Numbered from the stretch's first letter, positions 6,708-13,323 are shown. The stretch: DNA of 13,323 nucleotides from Promethearchaeota archaeon (GCA_019057975.1 JAHLWJ010000113.1:1-13323), one strand, 5' to 3'. A program made the numbers and translations. Notes: a model not told the origin generated them from the letters alone.

Positions 6708-8612
6708 TTATTCTTCCACCTCATAAATAGCGTCATGAATACATACATCGATGCAAACTTTACACCCTCTACAGGAATCTTGTTCTATAATTGCTTTTTT
6801 TTCATTTTCATCGAATATGATCGAAGGGCAACCAAACTTATTAACACAAATTAAACATCCTTTACACCTCTCTGGATCAACTTTCACAGTCGGAGGAACA
6901 ATTTGTTTCACCTTAAATTCATTTGCTTCTACTAAAGAACATGTATGCCTAGATATGAAAACTCTAACACCATCAGCTTTCACCGCTTTCTCTAATTTTT
7001 CAATCATCTCTAACAAGTTATTAGAATCTTCTACCCATAAATTTTCTGGTGAAACACCACATCCCATTACAAGATCTTCGATATTTACTTTTGTACCTAG
7101 TTCTTTTGTAATTTTAATTCCTGTTCCAGGGTTATCTTGAAATCCAGTCATACTTGTTGATCTATTATCTAATATCATTACTAAGATATTATTTTGATTA
7201 TGAACTGCATTTATTAGTGCAGGTATACCAGAATGGAAGAAAGTAGAATCTCCTAGAATAGCTAAAACTGGATTCTCCTTAGATTGAATTTTAGAAATTC
7301 CATTCGCAAACCCTATTGATCCACCCATACAAACTTCTATATCTAAACTTTCAAGTGGCTTGTAAACTGCTAATGTATAGCATCCTATATCTGAGGAATT
7401 AACAAATTTGGTCTTTAGTTTCTTTTCTACTTGTTTTATCGCGTAAAAACTTGCACGATGAGAACACCCTGGACATAGGATAGGAAGTCTTGGAGGCATT
7501 ATTATTAAATCATTAGGAACCGGTACACCATTATATTCTAGATCCATAAAATCAGCTACATTCTCTAGATAAAGTTCAGCTGAAAATTCCCCATTTTGAG
7601 GAAATATATCTTTTCCATGAATTTCTATTTCTTTTGATAACCCCTCATCATAAGCTATTTGTTTAAGTATATTCTCGATAAATGGTTCCAATTCTTCGAC
7701 AACTAGAATTTTATCAACTGAGGAGAATAGCTTCTTAATAAGCTTCTTTGGAGGAGGGTATACCATTCCTAGCTTCAGAATTGAAACATCGTCTTTTACG
7801 CCAAAATGATTAAGAGCGTCTATTAAATGAGCATAAGGAACTCCTGCTGAAACAAATCCAATTCTTTTTCCATTCAATCTTTTTTTTGAAATTTTAAGAT
7901 AATTATATGGGAAATCATTAGCAAATTCAGAAATTTCCTTTAATCTTTCTAGTAATCTAAGACGGAGTACACGTGAATGTGAAGGTAAACATACCCATCG
8001 GGATCTATCCCAATCAAATCCATATTCTCTCTTAATTTCTTCAATTTCCCCAAGTACTACATCACCTCTCCCGTGATTTAATCGGGTTGTTGTACGAAAT
8101 AATACAACAGTGTGAAAATTTTCAGAAAATTCAAATGCATATTTAATCAATTCTTTAGCCTCTTGAGGTGTCGAGGGTTCAAAAACGGGAACTAAAGCAT
8201 GTAAACCGTAATATCTGTTGTCTTGTTCATTTTGTGATGAATAACAATTTGGATCATCTGCTGAAACCAGCACAATTCCACCTCGAGCTCCTGCATAAGC
8301 CGCCGTCATAAATGCATCCGATGCAACATTTACACCAACATGTTTCATACACACGACTGATCGTACATTTGACATTGAACCCCCATATGCAACTTCAAAT
8401 GCAACCTTTTCATTTATACTCCATTCTATCTTTAAATGGGAGAAATATGGATACATTTTCGCAAGAGTTGATAAGATCTCAGATGATGGTGTTCCGGGGT
8501 ATCCTGCCCCAATTATAACTCCTGCCTCTAATATACCACGTGCTATTGCTTCATTTCCTAGTAAAATCACGTGGCTACCTGGATTACTTACAACAAAATG
8601 TGGTACACTCAT
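6708..8612 (-). CDS. iorA: Indolepyruvate:ferredoxin oxidoreductase, alpha subunit
   Basis: The 634-aa large subunit of the enzyme that oxidatively decarboxylates indolepyruvate, phenylpyruvate and p-hydroxyphenylpyruvate to the aryl-acetyl-CoA, reducing ferredoxin. The N-terminal pyrimidine-binding domain shows GAGYPGTPSSEI (35-46). The TPP domain shows LCPGCSHRASF (379-389), GDSTFFHSGIPAL (454-466) with DN at 482-483, and MTGFQDNPGTG (488-498). The C-terminal ferredoxin domain carries two [4Fe-4S] sites: C583, C586, C589, C595 and C614, C617, C620, C624. The first has five residues between the third and fourth Cys, which I recall as common in this family. Length is normal. It overlaps iorB by four bases (ATGA) and has a strong Shine-Dalgarno inside the iorB end, so translation is probably coupled. 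Confidence in the assignment is high; exact keto-acid preference is not readable. Confidence 0.96.
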   Translation of the reverse strand: MSVPHFVVSNPGSHVILLGNEAIARGILEAGVIIGAGYPGTPSSEILSTLAKMYPYFSHLKIEWSINEKVAFEVAYGGSMSNVRSVVCMKHVGVNVASDAFMTAAYAGARGGIVLVSADDPNCYSSQNEQDNRYYGLHALVPVFEPSTPQEAKELIKYAFEFSENFHTVVLFRTTTRLNHGRGDVVLGEIEEIKREYGFDWDRSRWVCLPSHSRVLRLRLLERLKEISEFANDFPYNYLKISKKRLNGKRIGFVSAGVPYAHLIDALNHFGVKDDVSILKLGMVYPPPKKLIKKLFSSVDKILVVEELEPFIENILKQIAYDEGLSKEIEIHGKDIFPQNGEFSAELYLENVADFMDLEYNGVPVPNDLIIMPPRLPILCPGCSHRASFYAIKQVEKKLKTKFVNSSDIGCYTLAVYKPLESLDIEVCMGGSIGFANGISKIQSKENPVLAILGDSTFFHSGIPALINAVHNQNNILVMILDNRSTSMTGFQDNPGTGIKITKELGTKVNIEDLVMGCGVSPENLWVEDSNNLLEMIEKLEKAVKADGVRVFISRHTCSLVEANEFKVKQIVPPTVKVDPERCKGCLICVNKFGCPSIIFDENEKKAIIEQDSCRGCKVCIDVCIHDAIYEVEE

Positions 8613-9226
8613 TTGATCTCCTCTTTTATTATTTTTCCATTTTCTATTCCATTCTGAAAAGCAATTTTATTAATAATCTGTGCTTTTTTTGGAACAAATC
8701 TTCTTATAGAATTTTCAAGAGTTTTTTGTTTGATCGGTAATTTTTCAGAACCTACTAAAACTCCTAACATATATACGTTTAATGAGCGTATATCTCCCGC
8801 TTTTAAAGCTTCTTCATGCCCATTAATGATGAAAACATTTGAAGATATTTGTTCTAGAAATTTCTGAACTGAATCTAAATCTGGATATTCCATATTCATC
8901 AAATGAACTGTAGGAGGTACAATGATTTTGTTGTTTATAAGAAAAATTGTATTTGAATCAGCATACCTAAAATTACGTACAACTTCACTAGCTTCAAGAG
9001 CTATAATTACTTGAGAACTTCCGCTTGGAATTAAAGGACCTTCAACCTCATTACCAAATCGAAGAAAAGAAGAAACAGAACCACCTCTTTGGGCCATGCC
9101 ATGTGTCTCAGCAGTACGAACTTTATAGTTATCTAATAAAGCAGCCCAGGCGAGAATCTGTACAGCAATTATAACACCTTGACCACCTACGCCTACGATC
9201 AATAAGTTAAAACTCTTAAGTTCCAT
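8609..9226 (-). CDS. iorB: Indolepyruvate:ferredoxin oxidoreductase, beta subunit
   Basis: The 205-aa small subunit of IOR, equivalent to the gamma domain of pyruvate:ferredoxin oxidoreductase. It forms the complex with IorA and helps bind CoA. The diagnostic VGVGGQGVI lies at 11-19, followed by ETHGMAQRGGSVSSFLRFG (40-58), the PLIPSG segment (64-69) and ALEASEVVR (76-84), all in the family order. Length is typical (about 190-215 aa). It is the first gene of the iorB-iorA-acdA operon. The start at ATG 9226 gives a normal N-terminus; there is no good Shine-Dalgarno, so the transcript may be nearly leaderless. A TATATAAAAG-like sequence lies only about ten bases upstream, too close to be the usual promoter box for this start; a less perfect A/T box lies near 9251-9260. 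Confidence 0.95.
   Translation of the reverse strand: MELKSFNLLIVGVGGQGVIIAVQILAWAALLDNYKVRTAETHGMAQRGGSVSSFLRFGNEVEGPLIPSGSSQVIIALEASEVVRNFRYADSNTIFLINNKIIVPPTVHLMNMEYPDLDSVQKFLEQISSNVFIINGHEEALKAGDIRSLNVYMLGVLVGSEKLPIKQKTLENSIRRFVPKKAQIINKIAFQNGIENGKIIKEEIK
8617..8624 (-). promoter_or_regulatory. Shine-Dalgarno of iorA inside the end of iorB
   Basis: The minus strand reads AGAGGAGA, four bases before the iorA ATG at 8612, and overlaps the last codons of iorB. Together with the ATGA overlap this points to translational coupling of the two subunits. Confidence 0.7.
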
Positions 9227-9405
9227 AATACTTTTATATGATTACCTTTTGTGATAAATAATGGATCTAGTTCTACTTAATTACTAGTTTTTAATTAACT
9301 TATACATGATCAAATGTAACGGGAATAATCTCCCATAATCTAGTTTCTTTTAGAAATAACAATAAGAAGTTCACTTTAAAAAAATTCAGTCTCTAAGCTT
9401 TATTG

Positions 9406-9421
9406 AAAAAAAATAAAAAAA
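9406..9421 (-). terminator. Double oligo-T terminator after the four-helix membrane protein gene
   Basis: The minus strand reads T7-A-T8, about 67 bases after the stop at 9488. It would separate the membrane-protein transcript from the ior operon. No hairpin is evident. Confidence 0.45.
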
Positions 9422-9487
9422 TAAGATTTAATAACTATTTTAACTAATTACATTGGCCAAATCTTTTCTTGTTCGCCTAATTTTTAC

Positions 9488-9976
9488 TTAATCCTTGATT
9501 ATTGCTTGCCCGATAAAAAAACACGCTAAAATGATAATAAACGAAGAGAATCCTACCGTATAAAAGTAGATTATATATTGAGGGATACTGTTATTCGCTG
9601 TTCCAATTATGTTTACAAGGATTCCTTTAAAAATCCATATAGCTAATCCCCCAATGATTCCAAAAATAATGTCCCAAACAGCATTTTTAAAGGAATCTCG
9701 GCGACCTTCAAATTTAATTCCTAAACCAACAAATAAAGTGTTTTCTAATATCTCCCACACAATAGCAACTATTAATACTAATACAAGCATCATCCAATAA
9801 GGTATAAAATATATCAATTCATTTTCGAAAAAACTAGGGAGAGTATTTATCAAGCTTAAAAGAAGGAAACTAACGATCCCTAAATCGACATGACCCCAAC
9901 TAAAGTAATCTATAGGTGATTTACCTGTCTGTGATGTTGAGGTGGCTACAATTGGTGTTGATTCACCACTTCCCAT
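9488..9976 (-). CDS. Four-helix membrane protein with WExxEN/NxxxDxxxG signature
   Basis: A 162-aa integral membrane protein. A polar Ser/Thr-rich N-terminal 27 residues (MGSGESTPIVATSTSQTG at the start) precede hydrophobic segments at about 30-48, 54-77, 100-122 and 131-158. The second segment ends W74-E75-x2-E78-N79 and is followed by a charged loop and D94-S95-x2-N98-x3-D102-x3-G106. This acidic and Asn pattern inside or next to membrane helices recalls small uncharacterised families such as DUF2585/UPF0314 and DUF2238, and more distantly VanZ. I make no firm assignment. Conserved-looking polar residues near the membrane would suit metal or phosphate-group binding, which is speculation. 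Single gene, between the ior operon and the gene-poor 900-base stretch. A TATA-like AAATAAAAAG lies about 32 bases upstream of the ATG. Confidence 0.7.
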   Translation of the reverse strand: MGSGESTPIVATSTSQTGKSPIDYFSWGHVDLGIVSFLLLSLINTLPSFFENELIYFIPYWMMLVLVLIVAIVWEILENTLFVGLGIKFEGRRDSFKNAVWDIIFGIIGGLAIWIFKGILVNIIGTANNSIPQYIIYFYTVGFSSFIIILACFFIGQAIIKD

Positions 9977-10683
9977 ATTTAAATCATCTCATTTTTGGTT
10001 TTCTTTTTATTTAGAAGCTAAATATATCTTTAAATTTCTTTTAAATTAGATAATAATACATCATCTCAATTTATTAATAAATTTAAGTGATTTTTACAGC
10101 AAGGGTTAATTCTGAGAGTCTTGACAAATCAAATTAAAATATGTGTATCACTCAATTTAGCTTATAGATAAACCAATTTTATCTTATTAACTGATTCTGT
10201 AAGAATAGTAAAAAATATCGAAATCTAATTTAAAAATGTAGAAAATCTGTTAATTTCTGGTAATTTCAAGTTTGATTTATAACTAATATGGCAGCAAAAT
10301 TCTAATTTTTAATTATTTTGAATGGTTTAAATCGATTTCTTCCTTATTAAAGACTTAATAAAATTATAATAAGTTTAGAAGGGTAACTTTTAGATTAAAA
10401 ATTTTATCATAAGATTGGATGATAAATTTCAACATAATTGTTTTCGTACCCATATTTTTTAAGAAAAACTTTTTTTTTCCATTAAATTTATGAGTTCATT
10501 TAGCTTTTATTTTTAAAATAAGGAAGTAGTAAAGAAATATAAAATTCTTAATCTCAATTTAGTGTCATACTAATAAATTTCACAGAATAATGGAATAGAG
10601 CGTTCATGAAATTGACGATTTGTCGAAAGATTTATTAGGATAGGTTACAATTATAGTAACAGAAAATTTTTTTTTTCTAAGTT

Positions 10684-10755
10684 GTAATGGAATGTTTGTT
10701 TTTAGCCCATAATTTATTCCTCCACATGAATTTGACTAAAATTTCATTCCATTAC
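10684..10755. repeat. Perfect 11-bp inverted repeat, 50-base spacer
   Basis: GTAATGGAATG at 10684-10694 is matched by its exact complement CATTCCATTAC at 10745-10755. The core TAATGGAAT also occurs directly repeated at 10588-10596, so there are three copies in 170 bases of the gene-free stretch. A further copy lies at 13263-13272 on the minus strand, inside the acyl-CoA dehydrogenase gene, and is probably coding chance. T7 follows the right arm on the plus strand. It could be an RNA stem, an operator or a small mobile-element remnant. Confidence 0.5.
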
Positions 10756-10821
10756 TTTTTTTCTTACATCTTTCAAATATTTTGATATTTCGGGTTTATA
10801 AAACTATTATATAATATAGAA

Positions 10822-10848
10822 TAATTCCTTAAACAACTTCAGGAATTA
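10822..10848 (-). terminator. Possible 3' hairpin of the etfA transcript
   Basis: An 8-bp stem, TAATTCCT paired with AGGAATTA around an 11-base loop, lies 28 bases after the etfA stop. No T-run follows on the minus strand, only an AT-rich palindrome, so it may stabilise or process the 3' end rather than terminate transcription. Confidence 0.35.
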
Positions 10849-10876
10849 AAATGATGAGACTACTTCCTTACTTAAA

Positions 10877-12076
10877 TTATTCCTTATTTTTAATTTTCCT
10901 GATTTCTTCAATGAGAACAGGAACAATTTCATATAGATCTCCAACAATTCCATAATGTGCGACATTAAAAATAGGTGCTTTCCGATCTTTGTTAATTGCG
11001 ACAATAATTTCTGAATTTTGCATTCCCACAAGATGTTGAATTGCACCAGAAATTCCACAAGCAATATATAATTTAGGAGAGACGGTTTTACCAGTTTGCC
11101 CTATTTGTCTATCCTGATCTAGCCAATTCAATTCAACAGTAACCCGTGAGCCACCTAGTTCAGCCCCCAATACTTCAGCTAATTCTTCTATCATCTTAAA
11201 ATTCTCTTTCGAACCAACCCCCCGACCTCCAGCAACGATAATTTCAGCTTCTTCAAGATTTACAGAGCTTCTCTCCTTATCAATCACTTTAATAATTTTT
11301 GTAACTAAATCTTTTTCCTTGAAATTACATTCAATTTTCCTAATTTCCGTTTTTTTTCTCATTCGTTCTGGAGATTGAAAAATGCCAGGTCTTACTGTTG
11401 CCATTTGTGGACGGCTATTCGGAGTTCTGATTGTTGCCATGAGAGTCCCCCCGAATGTTGGGCGAGTTTGTAACAAATTCCTCGTATTCTGATCAATAAC
11501 TAGTCCCGTACAATCCGCAGTTAAACCCGCATTTAACCTCTTTGCAACTCTTGGAGCAAAATCTCTTCCCGTTGGGGTTGCGCCTATTAAAATGATTTCA
11601 GGTTTATTCTTAATAATTATTTCTGTTAAAGCTTGGACATATAAATCAGAATAATAATGTTTTAAGATTGGTGATTTTATATAAATTATTTCATCTGGTC
11701 CATAAAGGCCAAACTCTTCTAACTGATCATCAAAATCAGCGCCTAATATAACAAATGTCAAATTTACTCTTAATTCATTAGCTAGTTCTCCTCCTTTTCC
11801 TAAAAGTTGAAATGCTACGGGATGAACGATATTTTTGTAATGTTCAGCTATTACCCATACTCCCCTATATTGAGATAGATCAATTTTTTCAATTTTAAAT
11901 TCCTCCCTTTCAATTAAAATGGCATTGACAGGGCATCCGTCAAGGCAGGCACCACAAAAAGAGCAGTTTTCCGTAATAATTGCTTTATTATCGATTATTT
12001 CAATGCCTGAAAAAGCACAATTTTCAACACAGTTACCACATCCAGTGCAAAGCTCATCATCTATAAATATACTCAT
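10877..12076 (-). CDS. etfA: Electron transfer flavoprotein alpha subunit with N-terminal ferredoxin domain
   Basis: A 399-aa EtfA extended by a two-cluster ferredoxin domain. Residues 1-55 carry C10, C13, C16, C20 and C38, C41, C44, C48-P49, which would ligate two [4Fe-4S] clusters. The Etf N-terminal alpha/beta domain spans about 70-255 with GRDFAPRVAKRLNAGLTADC (170-189). The C-terminal FAD domain has VAGGRGVGSKENF (281-293), GGSRVTVELNWLDQDRQIGQ (308-327), GKTVSPKLYIACGISGAIQH (329-348) and INKDRKAPIFNVAHYGIVGD (361-380), all canonical. From family knowledge, the ferredoxin-fused form resembles CarE of the bifurcating caffeyl-CoA reductase of Acetobacterium woodii. It follows etfB after 13 bases with its own Shine-Dalgarno. 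Likely role: pass electrons between ferredoxin, a pyridine nucleotide and the acyl-CoA dehydrogenase encoded upstream. Confidence 0.95.
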   Translation of the reverse strand: MSIFIDDELCTGCGNCVENCAFSGIEIIDNKAIITENCSFCGACLDGCPVNAILIEREEFKIEKIDLSQYRGVWVIAEHYKNIVHPVAFQLLGKGGELANELRVNLTFVILGADFDDQLEEFGLYGPDEIIYIKSPILKHYYSDLYVQALTEIIIKNKPEIILIGATPTGRDFAPRVAKRLNAGLTADCTGLVIDQNTRNLLQTRPTFGGTLMATIRTPNSRPQMATVRPGIFQSPERMRKKTEIRKIECNFKEKDLVTKIIKVIDKERSSVNLEEAEIIVAGGRGVGSKENFKMIEELAEVLGAELGGSRVTVELNWLDQDRQIGQTGKTVSPKLYIACGISGAIQHLVGMQNSEIIVAINKDRKAPIFNVAHYGIVGDLYEIVPVLIEEIRKIKNKE

Positions 12077-12084
12077 TTATAATT

Positions 12085-12090
12085 TCCTCT
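12085..12090 (-). promoter_or_regulatory. Shine-Dalgarno of etfA
   Basis: The minus strand reads AGAGGA, eight bases before the etfA ATG and touching the etfB stop codon, as expected for the second gene of an operon. Confidence 0.6.
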
Positions 12091-12908
12091 TAGAGTATTT
12101 TATCATTCTTTAAATTTCTACACAATTCTTGAGCAATTTCTTCATTAGTCCCTTTAATAATAATTTGCTCTGCCTTTCTTTCTGGGATAAAGATTTTCCA
12201 GACTTCAGTCATCGAGCCATTCGACCCTATTTTACGTTTGTCTGGTTTCAATTCATTTGCATCTAATGATATTACTTCCTTCTTTGTATAAGCATCTACG
12301 ATTCCAGACATAGTTGGAAATCTAGGTGTATTAATTTCCCTTAATACAGATAATAAAGCTGGTAATTGTGTCTCGATGATGACAACTTCTTCTGTTCTAA
12401 AAATCCGTTCAACAATAATTTTGTTTTCTTTTAGTTCAAATTTTTGGACATAAGTTATTTGTGGTATATCTAATTCTTCTGCTAATTCTGGTCCAACTTG
12501 ACCTGTATCACCATCAATAGCTTGGGCACCCAAGATAACAAGATAATCTTTTTTATTTTTCGCACTCTTTAATATTCTTTTTATAGCGAGGGCTAATGTA
12601 TAAGAGGTTGCTAGTGTATCTGCTCCCGCAAATGCTTTATCAGTTAATAGAAAAGCTTTATCAACACCCATAGATAAAGCCTCTCTTAAGATCTCCTCAG
12701 CTTGAGGTGGACCCATACTAATTGCAATAACTTCAGCACCATTTTCTTCTTTGATCGTTAAAGCTAACTCAATCGCGTTTTTATCATAAGGATTAATAAT
12801 AGATGGAATACCCTCTCGTACTAGTGTATTCGTCTTAGGATCAATTCTTACTTCAGAGACTCCAGGTACTTGCTTTATACAAACAAAGGCTTTCAATATA
12901 CCAACCAC
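12090..12908 (-). CDS. etfB: Electron transfer flavoprotein beta subunit, bifurcating-type
   Basis: The 272-aa (or 268-aa) EtfB partner. Visible family motifs are CIKQVPGVSEVRIDP (10-24), INPYDKNAIELAL (38-50), AISMGPPQA (62-70), FAGADTLATSYTLA (93-106), GAQAIDGDTGQVGPELAEEL (127-146) and REINTPRFPTMSGI (190-203). The SMGPPQA, ADTLATS and QAIDGDTGQVGP segments are those of EtfB proteins from anaerobes that bind FAD rather than AMP and bifurcate electrons from NADH; this is knowledge of the group, so bifurcation here is inference. The frame opens at GTG 12908. A TTG at 12896 would give MKAFVCIKQVP, which matches the usual family start better, so the true start is uncertain. It lies 126 bases after the acyl-CoA dehydrogenase stop on the same strand, with an oligo-T run in between. 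Confidence 0.93.
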   Translation of the reverse strand: MVGILKAFVCIKQVPGVSEVRIDPKTNTLVREGIPSIINPYDKNAIELALTIKEENGAEVIAISMGPPQAEEILREALSMGVDKAFLLTDKAFAGADTLATSYTLALAIKRILKSAKNKKDYLVILGAQAIDGDTGQVGPELAEELDIPQITYVQKFELKENKIIVERIFRTEEVVIIETQLPALLSVLREINTPRFPTMSGIVDAYTKKEVISLDANELKPDKRKIGSNGSMTEVWKIFIPERKAEQIIIKGTNEEIAQELCRNLKNDKIL

Positions 12909-13002
12909 AGTTTATTAAAATATAGTTTCAGATTAGAAATAACCAAATTTTTTCTAAAACGAAATAATGGATTGCATTTAAATAAATTTTCCTATAATAG
13001 AT

Positions 13003-13010
13003 AAAAAAAA
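13003..13010 (-). terminator. Oligo-T run between acyl-CoA dehydrogenase and etfB genes
   Basis: Eight T on the minus strand, 25 bases after the acyl-CoA dehydrogenase stop. It may end or attenuate the dehydrogenase transcript before etfBA, allowing the Etf genes to be expressed separately. Confidence 0.4.
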
Positions 13011-13034
13011 TTGAAGAGATATTTAATATCTTCT

Positions 13035-13323
13035 TTATAAGATATTAGCTCCTTTTCTTAACAACTGGTTTGCGATAACTAATCTCTGGATTTCTGAGGT
13101 TCCTTCATAAATTTCACCCATTTTAGCATCTCTAAAATACCTTTCTACAGCATAAGCTTTCATTAAACCATATCCTCCATGAATTTGAACCGCACTATGA
13201 GCTGCCTTCATTGCCGCTTCAGATGCAACTAACTTTGCCATAGCACTGGCTAACCCATAATCCATTCCATTATCACACAAATATGCTGCTTTGTAAGTTA
13301 ATAATCTACCAGATTCTATAGCA
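13035..13323 (-). CDS. Acyl-CoA dehydrogenase, C-terminal part, cut by the right edge
   Basis: The frame stays open to the window edge (the visible part begins [20 protein letters not shown]), so this is the last 96 or so codons of a longer gene, not a short ORF. It is the C-terminal helical domain of an acyl-CoA dehydrogenase. The signature [20 protein letters not shown] (113 to 60 residues before the end is outside or inside this domain as usual) contacts FAD, and [14 protein letters not shown] contains the catalytic-base Glu position used in short- and medium-chain enzymes. The protein ends RKGANIL. The enzyme oxidises acyl-CoA to enoyl-CoA or, with a bifurcating Etf, reduces enoyl-CoA. 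Encoded directly upstream of etfB-etfA, so these very probably work together. Substrate chain or aryl preference cannot be read from this fragment. Confidence 0.92.
   Translation of the reverse strand, partial: AIESGRLLTYKAAYLCDNGMDYGLASAMAKLVASEAAMKAAHSAVQIHGGYGLMKAYAVERYFRDAKMGEIYEGTSEIQRLVIANQLLRKGANIL

Larger units (their letters stand above)
9977..10876. other. 900-base gap without convincing genes
   Basis: This is by far the longest stretch without a gene in the window. I checked both strands for short frames: the longest ATG frames I followed (for example 24 codons near 10418 and about 31 codons near 10688) are Phe-rich and look random. No tRNA-like or GC-rich structured RNA is visible. 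It holds the promoter region of the membrane-protein gene at its left end, a possible 3' hairpin of etfA at its right end, and several inverted repeats between 10576 and 10848 listed separately. A palindromic TATTATATAATA occurs at 10805-10816. Confidence 0.6.

Noticed and set aside
6704..6748. Longer start of the synthetase alpha subunit at ATG 6748
   Set aside because: It would add 15 residues that do not resemble the family and overlap the iorA 3' end by about 40 bases; ATG 6703 gives the standard N-terminus.
6288..8740. Open frames on the plus strand opposite acdA, iorA and iorB (6288-6536, 6751-7140, 8312-8518, 8540-8740)
   Set aside because: They lie antisense to strongly conserved genes, have no ribosome binding sites and give peptides without family motifs.
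9330..9345. GGGA...TCCC pair around 9320-9335 as a terminator hairpin
   Set aside because: Only four base pairs and not extendable; no T-run follows.
9609..9800. 63-codon plus-strand frame opposite the membrane-protein gene
   Set aside because: Antisense shadow with low-complexity composition; the minus frame has clear membrane helices.
10851..10902. C/D-box guide RNA candidate: ATGATGA (C box) at 10851 and CTGA (D box) at 10899
   Set aside because: No internal C'/D' boxes or terminal stem are evident, and it runs into the etfA coding end; the boxes are short enough to occur by chance.
10846..11064. 72-codon minus-strand frame over the end of etfA
   Set aside because: Same strand as etfA but another frame, covering conserved EtfA residues; no start signal.
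11919..12113. 64-codon plus-strand frame opposite the ferredoxin part of etfA
   Set aside because: Antisense shadow of the Cys-rich ferredoxin domain and the etfA-etfB junction.
1..13323. CRISPR arrays, tRNA/rRNA genes, transposases, toxin-antitoxin or defence genes
   Set aside because: No regularly spaced direct repeats, no cloverleaf-like or GC-rich RNA segments and no matching protein motifs were seen on either strand.

Overview
The window is strongly AT-rich, with closely packed genes, oligo-T runs after several stop codons and A/T-rich boxes about 30 bases upstream of several start codons, all of which look archaeal. The gene content fits an anaerobic, amino-acid-fermenting archaeon. 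An indolepyruvate:ferredoxin oxidoreductase is co-directional with an ADP-forming acyl-CoA synthetase alpha subunit, an arrangement familiar from Thermococcales. The very low GC, together with a bacterial-style purU and a bifurcating-type Etf/acyl-CoA dehydrogenase set, makes an Asgard (Lokiarchaeia-like) lineage my best guess. That assignment is inference, because no rRNA or other marker gene is present.

Left part (1-5289): mostly single genes on alternating strands. They are the start of an unrecognised gene running off the left edge (minus), a divergent UbiA-superfamily prenyltransferase (minus), formyltetrahydrofolate deformylase purU (plus), a 76-aa orphan with a strong Shine-Dalgarno (minus), a TauE/SafE-type permease with a calcium-loop-like insert (minus), a zinc-ribbon plus coiled-coil protein (plus), a class I methyltransferase (minus) and a tandem ACT-domain protein (plus).

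Centre (5321-9226): a tight minus-strand operon, iorB-iorA-acdA. IOR oxidatively decarboxylates aryl-pyruvates to aryl-acetyl-CoA and reduces ferredoxin. The ADP-forming synthetase then releases the aryl acid and makes ATP. The ATP-grasp beta subunit of the synthetase is not in the window. The adjacent tandem ACT protein belongs to a type often found next to IOR genes and may sense an aromatic amino acid or related ligand.

Right part (9488-13323): a small four-helix membrane protein, then a 900-base gap without convincing genes that contains inverted repeats, then a minus-strand set reading acyl-CoA dehydrogenase (cut by the right edge), etfB, etfA. EtfA carries an N-terminal two-cluster ferredoxin domain and EtfB is of the bifurcating type, so this set probably couples acyl-CoA (enoyl-CoA) reduction to ferredoxin.

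Together the two metabolic blocks could form the oxidative and reductive branches of a Stickland-like fermentation of aromatic amino acids joined by ferredoxin. This is a hypothesis from gene content. I see no CRISPR array, tRNA, rRNA, insertion sequence or defence system.
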